A stretch of DNA of 64,000 nucleotides from Prochilodus magdalenae (GCA_024036415.1 JAMWET010003876.1:233501-297500), one strand, 5' to 3'; shown: positions 14,501-25,448, numbered from the stretch's first letter. Program-made: numbers and translations. The notes: generated by a model from the sequence alone, not told the origin.

Positions 14501-17500
14501 AGACTAAATCTCTTCTTTTCTTCCACTCCCTCTCCTCCCCTACTCTTTGAATGAGTCAGAGAGGAAATGCTGTAGAGCCAGTGTAATACAACAGAATATC
14601 AATGATCAGCCTTAGTGTCCCAGTGACTAAGCCCCAGTTCAGCAAGTTCAGAAACAGTGCCCCTATCAGTAATGGCAGGAGCTTCCTGTTCGGCAAGCCA
14701 CTGAATAATCCTGTTTGGCCAAATTCATCCAAACTCATTAAACATGCTCAGACCTCAGCTCTGACTCATCCTCTCAATGGAAAAACGGGAGTGGGGGGTT
14801 CACTGACTCACACACCACCAAACACTCCTTAACCCCCCCCCCCCCCCCATGTCCTCCTCTTATTCAGAAGCACCCATGCATGTTGTTCAATACAGGCCAT
14901 GTAAACATAAAGCCGTTTGTAATATTGCCTTAGCGGGTCGCTCACCTGTTTTTTCTTGTAGAAGCCCTTCCTGTCACAGTTTGGAATGCGGAAACCTCGG
15001 GGGTTTAACACGTTGGATATCTTAAGACTCTTCAAAACACTCTCCATCTCCCTACGACACGGGCCCTTGAAACACACAAACACACACACACATACACACA
15101 CAAATATAAACACAATCAGTCCAAAGTTTACTATGAGAAGCACGGAATCTCAGAAATGATACAAACTCTGACTTTTTCCTCTTTTTTCCATAACAGACAC
15201 AGCCAAACTTCCCATAATGGCCCACACCAAGCAGCACACAGTGTCCCCAGTAATTACTTCAAATAAATCACACATAAAGATGCAAAATATACAGAAACAG
15301 CTTTCATTTGCGTCAAACCTTTAACTATTTTCAGCTTTTTTTAAATATTAAAATTTTTTCCTATATCCATTTGAATGGTATTTACAAACAATGGGGAAAA
15401 TCCCTGAAATCGATGTGATCAAAGTTTTCCAGAAAGTTACTTTTTACTTTTTAAGCAAATTAAGTTTTTGCTAATTTTCCAGGTTAATGCATAGCATCAT
15501 CAAGCAAATCACAGCATCAGAGCAGCTGCACTTTCAGTGACCTTCAGTCGTAAACGACATGTGGCACAGCTGGGATGGAACCGCAAAGTAATATGCTCTT
15601 TAAAAATGGGGATCTTTAAGGGCTCTTCAGTAAAGGCAACGGTTAAATTTAGAACTGTGACAATTCAAAGAACTATTTGATGGCTTAACTCGTTCTTAGG
15701 ATGGTCAACCCCTGAAACCCCCCATCTGCAAGTTCTATTAGCCACTTATGAATAACTAGGCCATGTTGCATTGTGGTCTGGACAGCTACTGAGTAGTGTA
15801 AAATTAGAATGTAATGAAGTGGTTTGTGCCCATTATGTAGAACCTGGTGTAAATGATTCTTCTGTGCAGAGAAATGATTATATATAGTACATAGGCTAGA
15901 AGAGACAGCCAAGCATTCACTCTTTTGTCCTTTGGGCAGTTTAAAATTGGACAAATATGGCAACAATAGGTGACAGAAAAATCATCCTCAAGGCCTGCCT
16001 TCACACCCCACCTTCAGCCACAAACACCACACACCAAAGACATCTTGCTGCTTTATCCCTGACCCACTTTGACCTAAAGAGGTCTAGGAACCTAAAGAGC
16101 ACTTACATACTCAGTCTCTCTCTTGGACTCCAGGCTGAAATTGTGCATATCAGTGTGCACACTGCTTGCCACTGACTCCACTTTGTAGCTATGGCTGTTC
16201 TTGGACTGCTCCTTCTTGATTATGCCCAGCTTACTGTGAAACGGCAAGCCTTTAGGCTGTGGCACTGTTCTCTGGCTGCCCACATCAAGGCCTGAATCTG
16301 TCGTCTTGCACCGCACTGACTCAATGCCCTCTGTGACTGTTGCAACAGTGGAGTTGGAGAGATGTTCCTGTCCAGGCACCTCCGGGCTATCTGAAACACG
16401 GAAAAGGGCAGAGGTCAAGGTCAGAAACGTGTGTACTCAAACATGAACACAAAAATAAACTTGTGTGTCATTCATATCTGTCCTGGCTGGTTAAGAACCA
16501 CCGGGGCCAAAGGCTCACTATAGCTTCTGGGAGGCTTTGAAAGAGAGATTTTTAACAAAAGAATAATGCCTCAACAGTGACTCAGTAAGGCAGGCAGTTC
16601 AAGGACTTTTGGTGAGAAGAGATAAAAGGAAGAACAGAAAGAACAAAACAAGGAGAAAAAGACAGGAAGTTGGCAGAAATTTAGGGGGATGGGGCAGAGT
16701 TGGTGGTATTTATAGTCCTGTGGGTTGGAACCATTAAGGATTAAGGGGAAGGCCACCTAACCGGAAACCTAGGCACCAAAAACAGATACATCCAGAATGA
16801 ACGCCAGGGGAATCACACTGTTAACACACACTAGAACACTGGAGCACTTCTAGACTCTTCTAATAAGGTCTGCATATAAAGCATTCAGTAGCATTATAAG
16901 CACAATAAGCACATGTATTAACCATGAAATACTCAAGACCACTTTAGTCTCCAACTGAAGTGCAACAAAACCAGCGCTCAGCTTTGCACATCTTATGTTT
17001 GTGTTTATTAATGATTTTAAGGTGTTTGTGCTTTAACCAGTTTTAAACCGTTCATAGAGGCTTTCTAAAAGTAGGTGAGGTCAAAGCTATTCTGCCTATG
17101 TCCACCTGTAGAAAATATACATCAGACATGAAAATGCATATATGGATCACTACCATTTATCATCAGTTAGCCTGCTGGCAAAAACATTACATTAAATCTC
17201 ACCAGACACATGGAGGATTACTGTAGAGTAAATAAAGTATCTGTATTTGTGCTGTAGAAACCATTTCAAAGAAATCACACTAAGTAAGTTTCTCTACATA
17301 CATACACTTCACATCAAAGAACCCTGACTGACATTATTTACATATAGGTAATTTAGTTATGGAGAATTTTTTTTTTTAATTTATTGGTTTATTTGTTTGT
17401 TTGTTTGCTTACTTGTTTGTTTTCTTTGTTTTTCATTATTTATTTTGGTCACTAAATTGTCTTTACTACCACTGCAGTAAGGTATTCGTGATAAAACGGG

Positions 17501-20500
17501 AATCAGATGTCACAGTAACTCAAAGGAAAACGAAATCACAGAACAGGAATGACACGGCACGGGAATGAGAGTGATACAGCTGGTAAACTGCAAAGACAGA
17601 TTCTGCTCAGAGTGTGGAAAAACGAACTAAGTAAAACCAGATTTAAATTCAAAATGGGTGTGTGCACGAGTGCGGCCACACCGGGCCTGTAGCCAATAGT
17701 AGCACAGCACACCACAGATAAGCCATGCCTTCATTAACCATGACATAAGGACGAAAAACGACATCAACAACAGCATCAACATCAACATAAACAGCCTTGT
17801 GCATGTCTAACAAAATAACTAATTTCAAGGACAACGTGTAATCAGAGACACAAGCAGTGAAATCATGGCATTAGCCTGCTTTCTCTGCCTGACCCACTGT
17901 AATTTCACTACAAAACAGAGCAGAATGTCACATCCAGGGTTGGGGGAGGGGCGTGGAGCACCATCTAATTTAGGAAGCTGCAAAACATCAATATTTATCC
18001 CCAATGTAAACTTTTATAACTTTTTATGGACTTTCCCAGCAAAACGTTGGCCTTTTTAAAAACACTTAACCTCATGTATTTGTTCAATCCTGAACAGGTA
18101 AACAGTTTAACATACAACGCACACAAACAGTGACTCACACACAGACACGCACACACATTGGAAAATGTGTATAACACAGACTCATATCCACACAGACGAC
18201 ATCGACATAAAGAACACAGGACAGGAGCATACCCGGATGACAGTGTGTTACTATATAGCACATTTGTAATTGAATGTGCACACGTAGTGTAATAAATTGT
18301 GAAAGGTATATAATATTCTGAGAAAGTGTGCATGTGTGCCAAACCCATATACACATCATATACTCATATACAAAAAGATACTACCACACTGCTACTGCCA
18401 AAAACAACACTAAATTAGGTTAAATGGGCAATAGGTATGTGGTTATTTGTTTCATAATTACGAACAAACTGTAAAGTGATAAACATTTTGATAGTACATT
18501 TTTGTATTGTGTTTCAGAGATATGTATGCTAAATCAGCTAGCCCTAGTTGTCCTGTCTCAAAATACCACTTTGTGCCTAAAGAGGCGATATTGAGTCACT
18601 GTAGCATGGAGTCCAATCAGTGTAACAAAAGAGGATGACAAAAAAACACTTCCTTGACATTGTTATCTCTTGTCACTCAGGGTACTGCTCCCTGTTAGAT
18701 GTAACGACATGTAGCCAATGAAAGACAGAATAAACACAACAATGACTCTTGGCAAGCAACCATTTTAAAGACTAATACAGCCTGTTTTCAGCAACAATCT
18801 ACAATCGGCAGCACATATAAGAAGTATAATAAGTAGAAGTGATGCAAAATTTAACCACTGTGCTGCTTTTAACCAATGGAAAAGTTTTTCTAGACTGGTG
18901 AGAGGCATTTTATGCTGCCTGTTTGCATCATTTTACAGATTCCTCTGTTAGTCTTGCTCTTGTGGACACACTATACACATGTTGTCACTGTCCAAAGAAA
19001 AACATGCATCTCCAATTTGTGGATTTTTACTTTTATGCATCATTTGAACACATGAACTGCAGAAATTTCATGATGGATGGACCAGCCGAACAGGTCCAAA
19101 ATTCCTTGGAAAAGAGTCTGGATCCTTTAACCTACATTAAAATTCTCCTGTAAAGTTGCCATTTTGGAGGTACTTGTTTTCCTTTGGACAGCAGTGATAT
19201 GCAAATTATGCCCTGTAAATAACTTCCTAATGTGCACTAAATGCCAAAATTCTACTCTTTCAATGTAAACCGTTCTAATCCTGGGCCACACGCCATAAAC
19301 AGTCCTCTTAGCAGTCCCAAGCGTGATGTGGCTCCTTGCACTCAAACGGCTTTAAAAATGTGTTTACCTAAGGCCATTGTTAGAGTGAAGGCTAACAACC
19401 AAGCGGAAACTATCATAATATGCATAACTGAACATGCAAGCTAGCTCATCTGTTTGCCTCCTGTCTGTCCTTTGCATCCGTATATCCATTAGAACGTTCA
19501 GCTAGCCACACTGGCAGTCCCTGAGTGCACGTCCAGCTACGAAGTGAATAAGAGCCTTACCTTTAAGATTTTTTTCAGTGAGTTACAGAGACAGCATAGT
19601 CTATAACACCACCTGTACATATAAAGCTTGTTTCACTCTGCACTTTGCTGCTCTGTTTAGCTCTGCTTCAGTGGCATTGCAGAATGGGGGTGTTGAACTG
19701 AGGGCTGTCATTCGCAAGTGCTCATTAGAATATCAAGCCATGCCCAGACAGTTCCCATAAACCCCTTTAAACTGTGTTATATTGTATTATTTTAATTTAA
19801 ACTTTGTTGGAGCATCAATATAACTCTCATGCAGTCATTGTTATGAGTCACACAAACCTATAAACATTTATACATTTTTTACACTGTGTTCCCCAGGACT
19901 TACAGTCCTCAGCGAAACTACACCAGGCCCCACGCTGCCGCCCAGACCAGTCAGGCACTAGCAAAAACATCATAACTCATGTGTGCCAGGGATGTGGGGT
20001 GGGATCAACAAGCGCCATGGCGACGCAGCCCTGCTCACTGGTTGGCCGAGGCGTGTAATTACCATAAAGTGTGGTATGATGGGAAAGGAGCGCTGGAGAG
20101 ACTAAAATTAAAGGCCAGAAGAAGGAGAGAATATGAGGTAAGGCAGTACAGTAAAATGCTTGGCGCCCCCAAACTGCTTTTTAAAAGTGACTCTGTAGCC
20201 TAACAATAGCTGCCCTGTGCGTTACATTGTCACAGTTGATTGCTTCAACACACCACTGTGGCCTCGTCAGACGGCTATAGACAGGTAAAAGCACAGTGGG
20301 GGGTGGGTGTACGGTACACCACATAACTTACGTTTTAAAAGCATCATGTGCTAATTGTATTCCCTGCTGTGGGTGAGTTTGTGCCTTGAATTGGAAGCAG
20401 AAGTATGAAGCAATGTCTCAGGAAGTGCATGCTAACGCATTAGCGCTCTAACCTCAGATAGCCTAGTGTCCAGTCTCTGTGCACATGCTGATGATGCACA

Positions 20501-22753
20501 TGCTAACCCCTTCCAAAAACAGAGGAACATCCAGTGCATTCTTACAACCCCACAACGCTAAAACAGACAGTGTGCTTTTTAACCTAGCAGAGCTGTAATC
20601 AAGGCTTAATTTATGGGCTTCATCTGTATCCAGCTTCCACCTCTCAGATTGGATATGGCACCTATTTTAGTGAATCCAGCACCTTTTTAAACTGTATTTA
20701 TTCATGCCCTGATCAGTAATCTGTATTTATAAAAATCATATTTTTAATACAACTTAAAAGGAAGGAGATATTAGAAACAGTGCTCTTTTATTGAACACTG
20801 CAGCAGTGGATACCGCCACCCAGCACTGACTGAACACCCAAGGTAGAAGGTAGCCACATATCCCAGCATTACAGTCCAGCACAGACTGGAACATTTACAC
20901 CTGTACATACTATACATAGTTTAACAGCATAACCATTTACTATGTGTCTGGCATTCTTCCAGGGCTTCCATGCTTCATTCTCCCATATATCCACAACTGC
21001 ATGTCCACAAAACTAGAATACAGAAAAGTAGCCTGGTGCCATGGCCTGCACACGATAACACTTTCAACCCCTCGCTGGGTGCACACAGTGACAGAAATCA
21101 AAACACGATGCCGTTCATCACTCGCAAATGCGCCCACCACTGTTACACTTGTTCCTCCATCAAAAGTGCTGAGCTACAAAGATGAACCAGCTGTGACTTG
21201 TGAGGCTGATTTATTACCTACTTGTGCATCAGAGGCTGTTTTGTTTCGGGAGAAGAGCTAATTTACATGAGTTTCTAACATACACTTTAATTGTGAGAGC
21301 CAACATTATGTGGGAATGAACTCTGAGCTAGTTGGGTTCGACTTCACTGAACTGCTGGGTTCATCACTTGATGTAGTCCTGTGCAACTACTGTTGGAGTG
21401 TGAAGAGAGCGAGCCCGTAAATCATAAGTGCTGTTCCCTATAGCAGAGTTCCAGCCTATATAGAGTCATTGAATTTCCAGGGCAGGGAATAGTGATTAGT
21501 AGACCGTTTCGAGCACAGCATAAGAACGCGCACGCCGGCTTCCAGGCCGCGTCCTTGAGCCCTTCCGCGCAGGTAAACAATGAGGAGCGTGATTCATTCA
21601 TTCACACAACCACACAAATACACACATACACGCAAAACACACCGATCTCTGCTCTTCTCCGCGCACTAAAAATACGCACATGTGGCATTCTTAACGATCG
21701 GGTTGGCGAGGCCAAACTTTAGCGCGCACACTGTGTACACACACCCGCGCGCGGGCGCACACGGAACAGTTTCTTCCTCGCTCTCTTTCCCATACTCACA
21801 CCGCACGCATAAAACGGCATAGAGGGGCCGCTGTAGCGCTCGAGCCCGCGGGAACGAACAACGGCAGCAGTGTGGGCAGGTTTCACGGTACAGCTTGAGG
21901 TGGGGTAGGGGGCTGGGGGTGGAGATGCTGCATAGAAATCAGACGCTGCTGCGTCATGCTGGTACAGGCGAGGGGCACACGCGGTGCTGTGCACCAATTA
22001 ACTGATACCACTAATCTGAACAGAAGTGTCACTTAATCACTGCACGCGCATGCTCGAGCGGCCTCGCTCAGTCGTTTAAGACCACCCTTCAGTCTACCTG
22101 AATCAGGCACTAATTTTTGCATGCAGTTTAAGAAATATAAACGCGTGCGTAAAATGACCACTACGGCCATTCTGGAAGTTACACTGCGCTATTAACGGAG
22201 CGCGTGGGACAGCGATAAACATCACGAGCACGAGATTGAGAGAAAGACGGACTATAGAGCACGTGGAACTGGTAATCTTCCATAGGATGAACATGAAACC
22301 TTTATAGCAGTCAGGCGACACAGGCACACAGACAGGGAACAACATGCAAACAGTGTTGTCGTTTGTCCACTCACCGGTTCCGCGCGCCGGGACACTTCCC
22401 CCGTTCGGCTTGATGTGAGGCACGCACACTCCGCGCCCCTCCAGCAGTGCCTGCAGAGGCTTGGTCTCGCCGGGTCGATGCCGGCACGAGAGCCCCGCGC
22501 CGCAGCGGCCCGTGTACACGCCGCACGGCTGGCCCTCGGCGAGCGCGCACGTCATGCAGCAGCCGCAGCCGGGTTCGCGCACGCGCTCCGCGCACTCGCG
22601 CGGCAGTGGCTTGCACTGCACGAGCGCGCCTTCGTCGCACGGCTCGCAGCGCACCACGGGACCCGCGGCGCGCGACAAGCGGCCGGCGCCCGAGGCGGCG
22701 GAGGCGGCCGCGAGCAGCGCCGCCAGGCAGAGCGCGCGCTGCGCCGCCGTCAT
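3768..22753 (-). CDS. igfbp3: igfbp3, insulin-like growth factor binding protein 3 (four coding exons)
   Basis: Join on the minus strand: 22753-22375, 16390-16107, 15065-14946, 3893-3768 (909 nt, 302 aa plus stop). Seen: an Ala/Leu-rich signal peptide (about residues 1-24); 12 N-domain cysteines from C36 to C110, with the IGFBP signature GCGCCMTCA at 62-70; a linker at about 111-221; and a six-cysteine thyroglobulin type-1 domain (C224, C251, C262, C273, C275, C296) with the CWCV motif at 273-276. IGFBP3 is favoured over IGFBP5 by the GPVVRCEPCD start of the domain, by LESKRETEYGPCRREME at the linker/C-domain junction, and by the GFYKKKQCRPS and DKYGQ.LPGY context. Family knowledge: this is a secreted carrier that binds IGF-I and IGF-II, limits receptor access and, in mammals, forms a ternary complex with ALS. 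N-glycosylation sequons lie at N139 and N210. All three junctions keep the frame (phases 1, 0, 0). Human IGFBP3 is 291 aa, so the length fits. Odd features: an extra linker cysteine (C154), and Ile at the first position of the KGRKR-equivalent basic motif. Confidence 0.96.
4095..4137. repeat. (GT)n-(GA)n compound microsatellite
   Basis: A run of GT dinucleotides passes directly into GA dinucleotides with a few interruptions, about 200 bp inside intron 3 from the exon 4 acceptor. Confidence 0.9.
7276..7317. repeat. 21-bp direct tandem duplication
   Basis: Two adjacent 21-bp units, of the type GTTAC(C/T)GGTTTTACACACC, differ at a single position. A looser direct repeat, with the phrase CCAACTTCATCTTG at about 7347 and 7435, lies just beyond. 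Confidence 0.85.
8480..8518. repeat. (CA)n microsatellite
   Basis: About 19 uninterrupted CA units inside igfbp3 intron 3. Confidence 0.97.
10058..10398 (-). mobile_element. Tc1/mariner-like element copy A (5' part), same family as the copies at 11.2, 25, 31 and 56 kb
   Basis: Read on the minus strand it starts CATCAAAAGAACTGTTGCAC, then has the family phrases AGGAATGAAACT, GTTTGACAT..TGAGACATG, GACATTCAGCAAGCAGTGATGCC, a form of CATCCTGTTAGT and CTTAACACCATGTCA. It stops before the transposase-like 3' section. It has no coding capacity. The Tc1/mariner assignment is by resemblance (I suspect the ISRm11-like group) and was not verified. Confidence 0.7.
10579..10753. repeat. TG-rich microsatellite cluster
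   Basis: Two TG runs (about 10579-10603 and 10722-10753) are separated by about 120 bp of ordinary sequence. A CA run follows at about 10858-10876. Confidence 0.85.
11228..11452 (+). mobile_element. Tc1/mariner-like element copy B (middle and 3' part)
   Basis: This copy begins inside the element with CTCCATGAGCCATCCTGTTA, continues through CTTAACACCACACCAACATT and ATTCCAGCTGCATGGGATGG, and ends at ATTATCACAG. Together with copy A in inverse orientation about 0.8 kb away, it suggests two independent insertions or an inverted, broken pair. Confidence 0.7.
12290..12935. repeat. probable degraded interspersed repeat
   Basis: The block starts with AAAGGGCCCATTTTTT and includes GACCAATCAGAGCCCACTGG and the nearby inverted words ACCGCTCTGG..CAGAGCGGT. 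Phrases of this kind recur in fish interspersed repeats. A similar AAAGGGCCCATGACAG opening occurs near 39090. Boundaries and class are uncertain. Confidence 0.35.
14833..14848. repeat. 16-bp poly-C tract
   Basis: An uninterrupted run of 16 C lies about 100 bp downstream of the exon 3 donor (G-run on the transcribed sense strand). Confidence 0.95.
14946..15065 (-). CDS. igfbp3: igfbp3 coding exon 3: first half of thyroglobulin type-1 domain
   Basis: The exon is 120 nt (40 codons, residues 222-261) and both ends are in phase 0. The acceptor is TTTCAAG|GGC and the donor AAACAG|GTGAG. It begins GPCRREME and ends GFYKKKQ, with cysteines C224 and C251. The length of 120 nt is what I recall for the equivalent exon of other IGFBP genes. 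The PNCDRKGFYKKKQ stretch starts the basic C-terminal patch used by mammalian IGFBP3 for heparin and ALS binding. Confidence 0.95.
15066..16106 (-). other. igfbp3 intron 2
   Basis: An intron of about 1.04 kb with a GTAAGT donor and a TTTCAAG acceptor. There is a short CA/TG-rich tract just before the acceptor (15073-15112). Nothing else was recognised. Confidence 0.9.
16107..16390 (-). CDS. igfbp3: igfbp3 coding exon 2: variable linker domain
   Basis: The acceptor is GTTTCAG|AT and the donor TAT|GTAAGT. The exon is 284 nt, entering in phase 1 (G|AT gives D127) and leaving in phase 0 after Y221. It encodes the linker, including sequon N139-S-T, the KLGIIKKEQSKNSHSYKVES segment matching the IGFBP3 IIIIKKGHAKDSQRYKV region, sequon N210-F-S and the junction ESKRETEY. 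The linker is the least conserved IGFBP domain, so the match here is what identifies paralogue 3. Cys154 (codon TGC in ESVRCKT) is not expected from mammalian IGFBP3. Confidence 0.94.
16391..22374 (-). other. igfbp3 intron 1
   Basis: An intron of about 6 kb with a GTGAGT donor and a GTTTCAG acceptor. It contains a GTTT-rich low-complexity stretch at 17367-17440, a MITE at 18981-19202 and otherwise unannotated AT-rich DNA. The donor-proximal 1 kb is CpG-richer. No internal coding sequence was found. Confidence 0.88.
18981..19202 (-). mobile_element. short inverted-repeat element (MITE), copy 1
   Basis: The left end TCACTGTCCAAAGAAAAACA and the right end, whose complement is CACTGCTGTCCAAAGGAAAA, are terminal inverted repeats. 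The interior on the minus strand (GGCAACTTTACAGGAGA, GCATAAAAGTAAAAATC) matches the element at 36589-36845 in the opposite orientation. It has no coding capacity. Confidence 0.75.
22375..22753 (-). CDS. igfbp3: igfbp3 coding exon 1: signal peptide and IGF-binding N-domain
   Basis: The start ATG is at 22753-22751. The exon encodes residues 1-126 plus the first base of codon 127. It ends at the donor G|GTGAGT, with GT at 22374-22373, in phase 1. It carries the hydrophobic signal core (CLAALLAAASAAS) and all 12 N-domain cysteines, including GCGCCMTCA and the CGVYTGRC segment. The exon is very GC-rich, and its Arg/Ala-rich codons create long antisense and shifted open frames that are not genes. 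The codon context around the ATG is weak (C at -3), but the signal peptide begins here and no better in-frame start was seen. Confidence 0.96.
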
Positions 22754-23870
22754 CGGACGCGCGGGGGAGAGGAGGAGGAGGAAGAGGAGTTAGGTGCGCA
22801 ATCCGGGGTCAGCGGGCCCCTGTTTGTCAGAGTAAACTTCGCGCTGGTGAAGGGAGGGCTCGGCAGAAAACGGGCAAAAAATTAAATAAATAAAAACAAA
22901 ATCACCCAGAAAAACGGCGTAGCAGAGCGGAACACCGAGAGAGAGAGGACGGGGGGTGGTAGCGGGGAGGGGGTGTGTGTGAGGGAGGGAGGGTTCTGTC
23001 ACGTCGTTCTGGTTCGGCAGTACACCCCGCCTGGGCGGCTGCGTTTGTCCATCTGTAACCGCGCTCCGTTGCACGAGCGCGTTTTATACGGGGCAGGAAA
23101 AGCACGCGCAACCAAAGTCACACCCCCCTCGGTATGAATTATGTAGCCCGGATCCTCGGTCTTAAGGGACCGCGCACATCCTTCATGCTCAAACTCGAGC
23201 ACTGAGCTGATTGAAGCATCGATCTGCGCTGTAAATGCAACACGAGCTCGGGCTCCAAGCGGGTTATTGTCGAGTTTGCTGTACGCGCCACGAGGACGCG
23301 CAATAAGTTCTGGAGAGCAGACTAAACAGCATTCCTAAACTGCATTCAAATTGCATGTATCATATATCATATGTTCAACGAGTTATATGGTGCGAAACGC
23401 AGTATGTGCACCCTAAATCCTGATGTGGTCTATAGATTGCACAGCAGCATGCTCCACTACACCAAAACAAGCAGAGAATAAACAGTGCTGCATGTTCTCA
23501 GTGATGGCAGCATAAACACCAGTATTCTGTGTACACTGTGTACTCCTGTGTGGGTGTACTTTAAGTTGCTGGATTCAGCAAGTAGTGTCTGGATACTTTT
23601 GGACATGCAGCGTTTGTTTATACAGTTGTTTGATGCCAAAAGGAACATCTGTACCCTAAATTACGATCTGCACAGCATGTCCCGTTGCAGTTCGAAACTG
23701 TAATATATGTATGTCTTATATATGTCTTTTTCCATAGCTGCCTCTGAAACCACATACTGCACTAAACAGCATGCCAAAATAGTACACCAGAAAGATGAGT
23801 ATGTCTGAAAGCACAGTATTCATTAGGTAGTAGATGAAAAGTACATGCCTTCTGTGCCATATTCTGAACT
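22754..23870. other. igfbp3 5' UTR, core promoter and proximal upstream region
   Basis: Positions 22754 to about 23058 are the inferred 5' UTR and about 23058-23110 the core promoter. Beyond 23.3 kb the base composition returns to AT-rich. The word CATATATCATATG at 23359-23371 is a partial palindrome. No coding sequence was found. Confidence 0.55.
23082..23088 (-). promoter_or_regulatory. TATA box of the igfbp3 promoter
   Basis: The minus strand reads TATAAAA about 330 nt upstream of the igfbp3 ATG, flanked by GC-rich DNA (GCCCCG before, CGCGCTCG after). This predicts a transcription start near 23055-23060 and a 5' UTR of about 300 nt. Mammalian IGFBP3 also has a TATA-containing, GC-rich promoter. 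Just upstream, at 23115-23130, the minus strand has a G-rich GAGGGGGGTGTGAC tract resembling an SP/KLF site. Confidence 0.6.
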
Positions 23871-24133
23871 GATTGTGGCTTCTGACGCAGTTGATCAGTA
23901 TTTAAACATCCTATATGTCATAAACATATAAAGATAGCAAAAATACATCTGTTTTGACGTGCTGTAACAAACAGCAGCACATTTGCAGGAAGGGTGGTAT
24001 TAAAAGCCCAGAGTTTAGAGGATGCAGGCTGTATGAAGTTCTGTACTCATGTATATGCCATGCTTAGTAAAATGGACAACAGTGTCTACAGTCATAGTAA
24101 AGAAGTGTAGTATGCACTTCTCCATTTTAAAAA

Positions 24134-24632
24134 TACAGTACCAGTTAAACGTTTACGATCAACTACTCAAAGAAGGTTTTTCTTATTTTTAGCTTGATGC
24201 TTTGCTGTAAATAAGAGTGAAGGCATCAAACTATAAAATAGCACTCGTGGAATTATAGAGAACACCTCATAAAGCCCTCCAAATCGAACTTTACAGGAGG
24301 ATACAGCAGCTTTCGTGAATTGCAGTGGAGTCGGATATTTTTTCTAAGCAATTTTGGAGCAACTTTATTGCTCTGTCCATCATGAATAATCATAAAAGTG
24401 AAAGGTAACTAGAAGTTTTAAACTGTCCAAAAATCTGCATATTAGACGTGGCGATAAAGCAAAAATATACTATTCTGATACATTAAGAGAATATGTGGTA
24501 TATAGTAATACAAGTACATTATTTTTCACATCTCATCAGTTGGAACTGTTCAGTGAAAGCCTGTAGAATCTTTGAGATAACAAAAAAACATCCACCTAAT
24601 TGGGTGTGTCGAAACCTTTGACTTGTACTGTA
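24134..24632. mobile_element. non-autonomous Tc1-like element
   Basis: The left end, TACAGTACCAGTTAAACGTT, is inversely matched by the right end, TCGAAACCTTTGACTTGTAC followed by TGTA. The CAGTACCAGT..AAA.GTTT termini and TA boundaries are characteristic of a widespread fish Tc1-type family. The interior of about 430 bp has no transposase frame. Confidence 0.7.
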
Positions 24633-24857
24633 TGTTCATACATGTTCAGATCTTGTGATTTAGTAATTGTTTACTCATCGTCAAAAGAACAATTGCACCC
24701 AGAGAGACGTGTTGGACTGCAATGCTATTGGGAAGGAAGATAAAGGTTACCATGAACATTAATTGATGATATATTTAGACTGATGGGCAATATTTATTGA
24801 GCAAAATATACTGAAATAATGTCTAAAGCAACATGCCAGACATCTTGTTATGGAGAT

Positions 24858-25448
24858 GCAGAGTTTCCTAATGGTGTCCTATGATAATTCATCCCATGCA
24901 GCTGGAATATTCCCACACAAATCCTGCAGATTTTGCGATAGGGGTAGAGGTGGAGAGGCACCAGGCCTTCTGGACATGTGACAACAATAGACTGTTCATC
25001 TTGGCGCTGACCACGGTGCCTCCATACATGGATATATTGGTTGTCTCCACCAAAAGAAATGTGGGACTCTTAAAATGCTGACGATAACCCGCTGAGTCAC
25101 TTTATGACAGTATGGCATGACACCATTGCGGTCTTTGGCAACCCTGATATGGTGTTAAGGGCAGTCATTGTAACGGTCTGCATGCATGTAGTCCTGATCC
25201 GCCCAGCTACCTGCCAATGGTGCTTTCACTAACAGGATGACTTATGGAGGCTTCACTGCTCACTGAATGTCTGCAGTAATGGCTTTTGTGTCAGGCATGT
25301 ACAGTTTTTAAGCCTGTTCTTGCTAGTGTCGCATGCATGTCGAGCGTGAAACTCGCATCATTTGCATGTCTCACAATGTCAAACCTACCCAAAGTTTCGT
25401 TCCTGTTGGCTCCTGAAACTATTTGTGCAACTGTTTTTTGATGATGAG
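24858..25448 (-). mobile_element. Tc1/mariner-like element copy C (near full family length)
   Basis: On the minus strand it runs from CATCATCAAAAAACAGTTGC through TTTGACATTGTGAGACATGC, GACATTCAGTGAGCAGTGAA, CTTAACACCATATCAGGGTT and CACCGTGGTCAGCGCCAAGA to CATGGGATGAATTATCATAG. It shares its 3' structure with the copy at 56 kb, including the step from ACATGTCCAGAAGGCCTGGT to CTGCAGGAT. Frames are broken. Confidence 0.75.

Larger units (their letters stand above)
3894..14945 (-). other. igfbp3 intron 3 (about 11 kb)
   Basis: The intron lies between the donor at 14945 and the acceptor at 3894. It contains GT/GA, CA and TG microsatellites, two copies of a Tc1/mariner-like repeat in opposite orientations, a small 21-bp duplication, and an interspersed-looking block at 12.3-12.9 kb. 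No open frame with convincing protein character was found; frames of 60-147 codons here look like chance or repeat sequence. Confidence 0.85.
22370..23110. promoter_or_regulatory. CpG-rich island over the igfbp3 promoter, 5' UTR and exon 1
   Basis: Dense CG dinucleotides and high GC content stand out sharply from the AT-rich surroundings. The island starts at the end of exon 1 and reaches just past the TATA box. Its extent was judged by eye. The 5' UTR also contains a short possible upstream reading frame on the minus strand (23052-22999, 17 codons, beginning MDKRSRPGG), but its ATG may fall at or before the transcription start. Confidence 0.6.

Noticed and set aside
22103..22374. Read-through extension of igfbp3 exon 1 to a 216-codon frame
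   Set aside because: A perfect GTGAGT donor at 22374 joins in frame to exon 2 (G|AT codon). The extension is intronic and has no IGFBP character.
22415..22893. Long plus-strand and frame-shifted open frames (up to 156 codons) over igfbp3 exon 1
   Set aside because: They are antisense or shifted shadows of the GC-rich igfbp3 coding exon, Arg/Ala/Gly-biased, with no homology.
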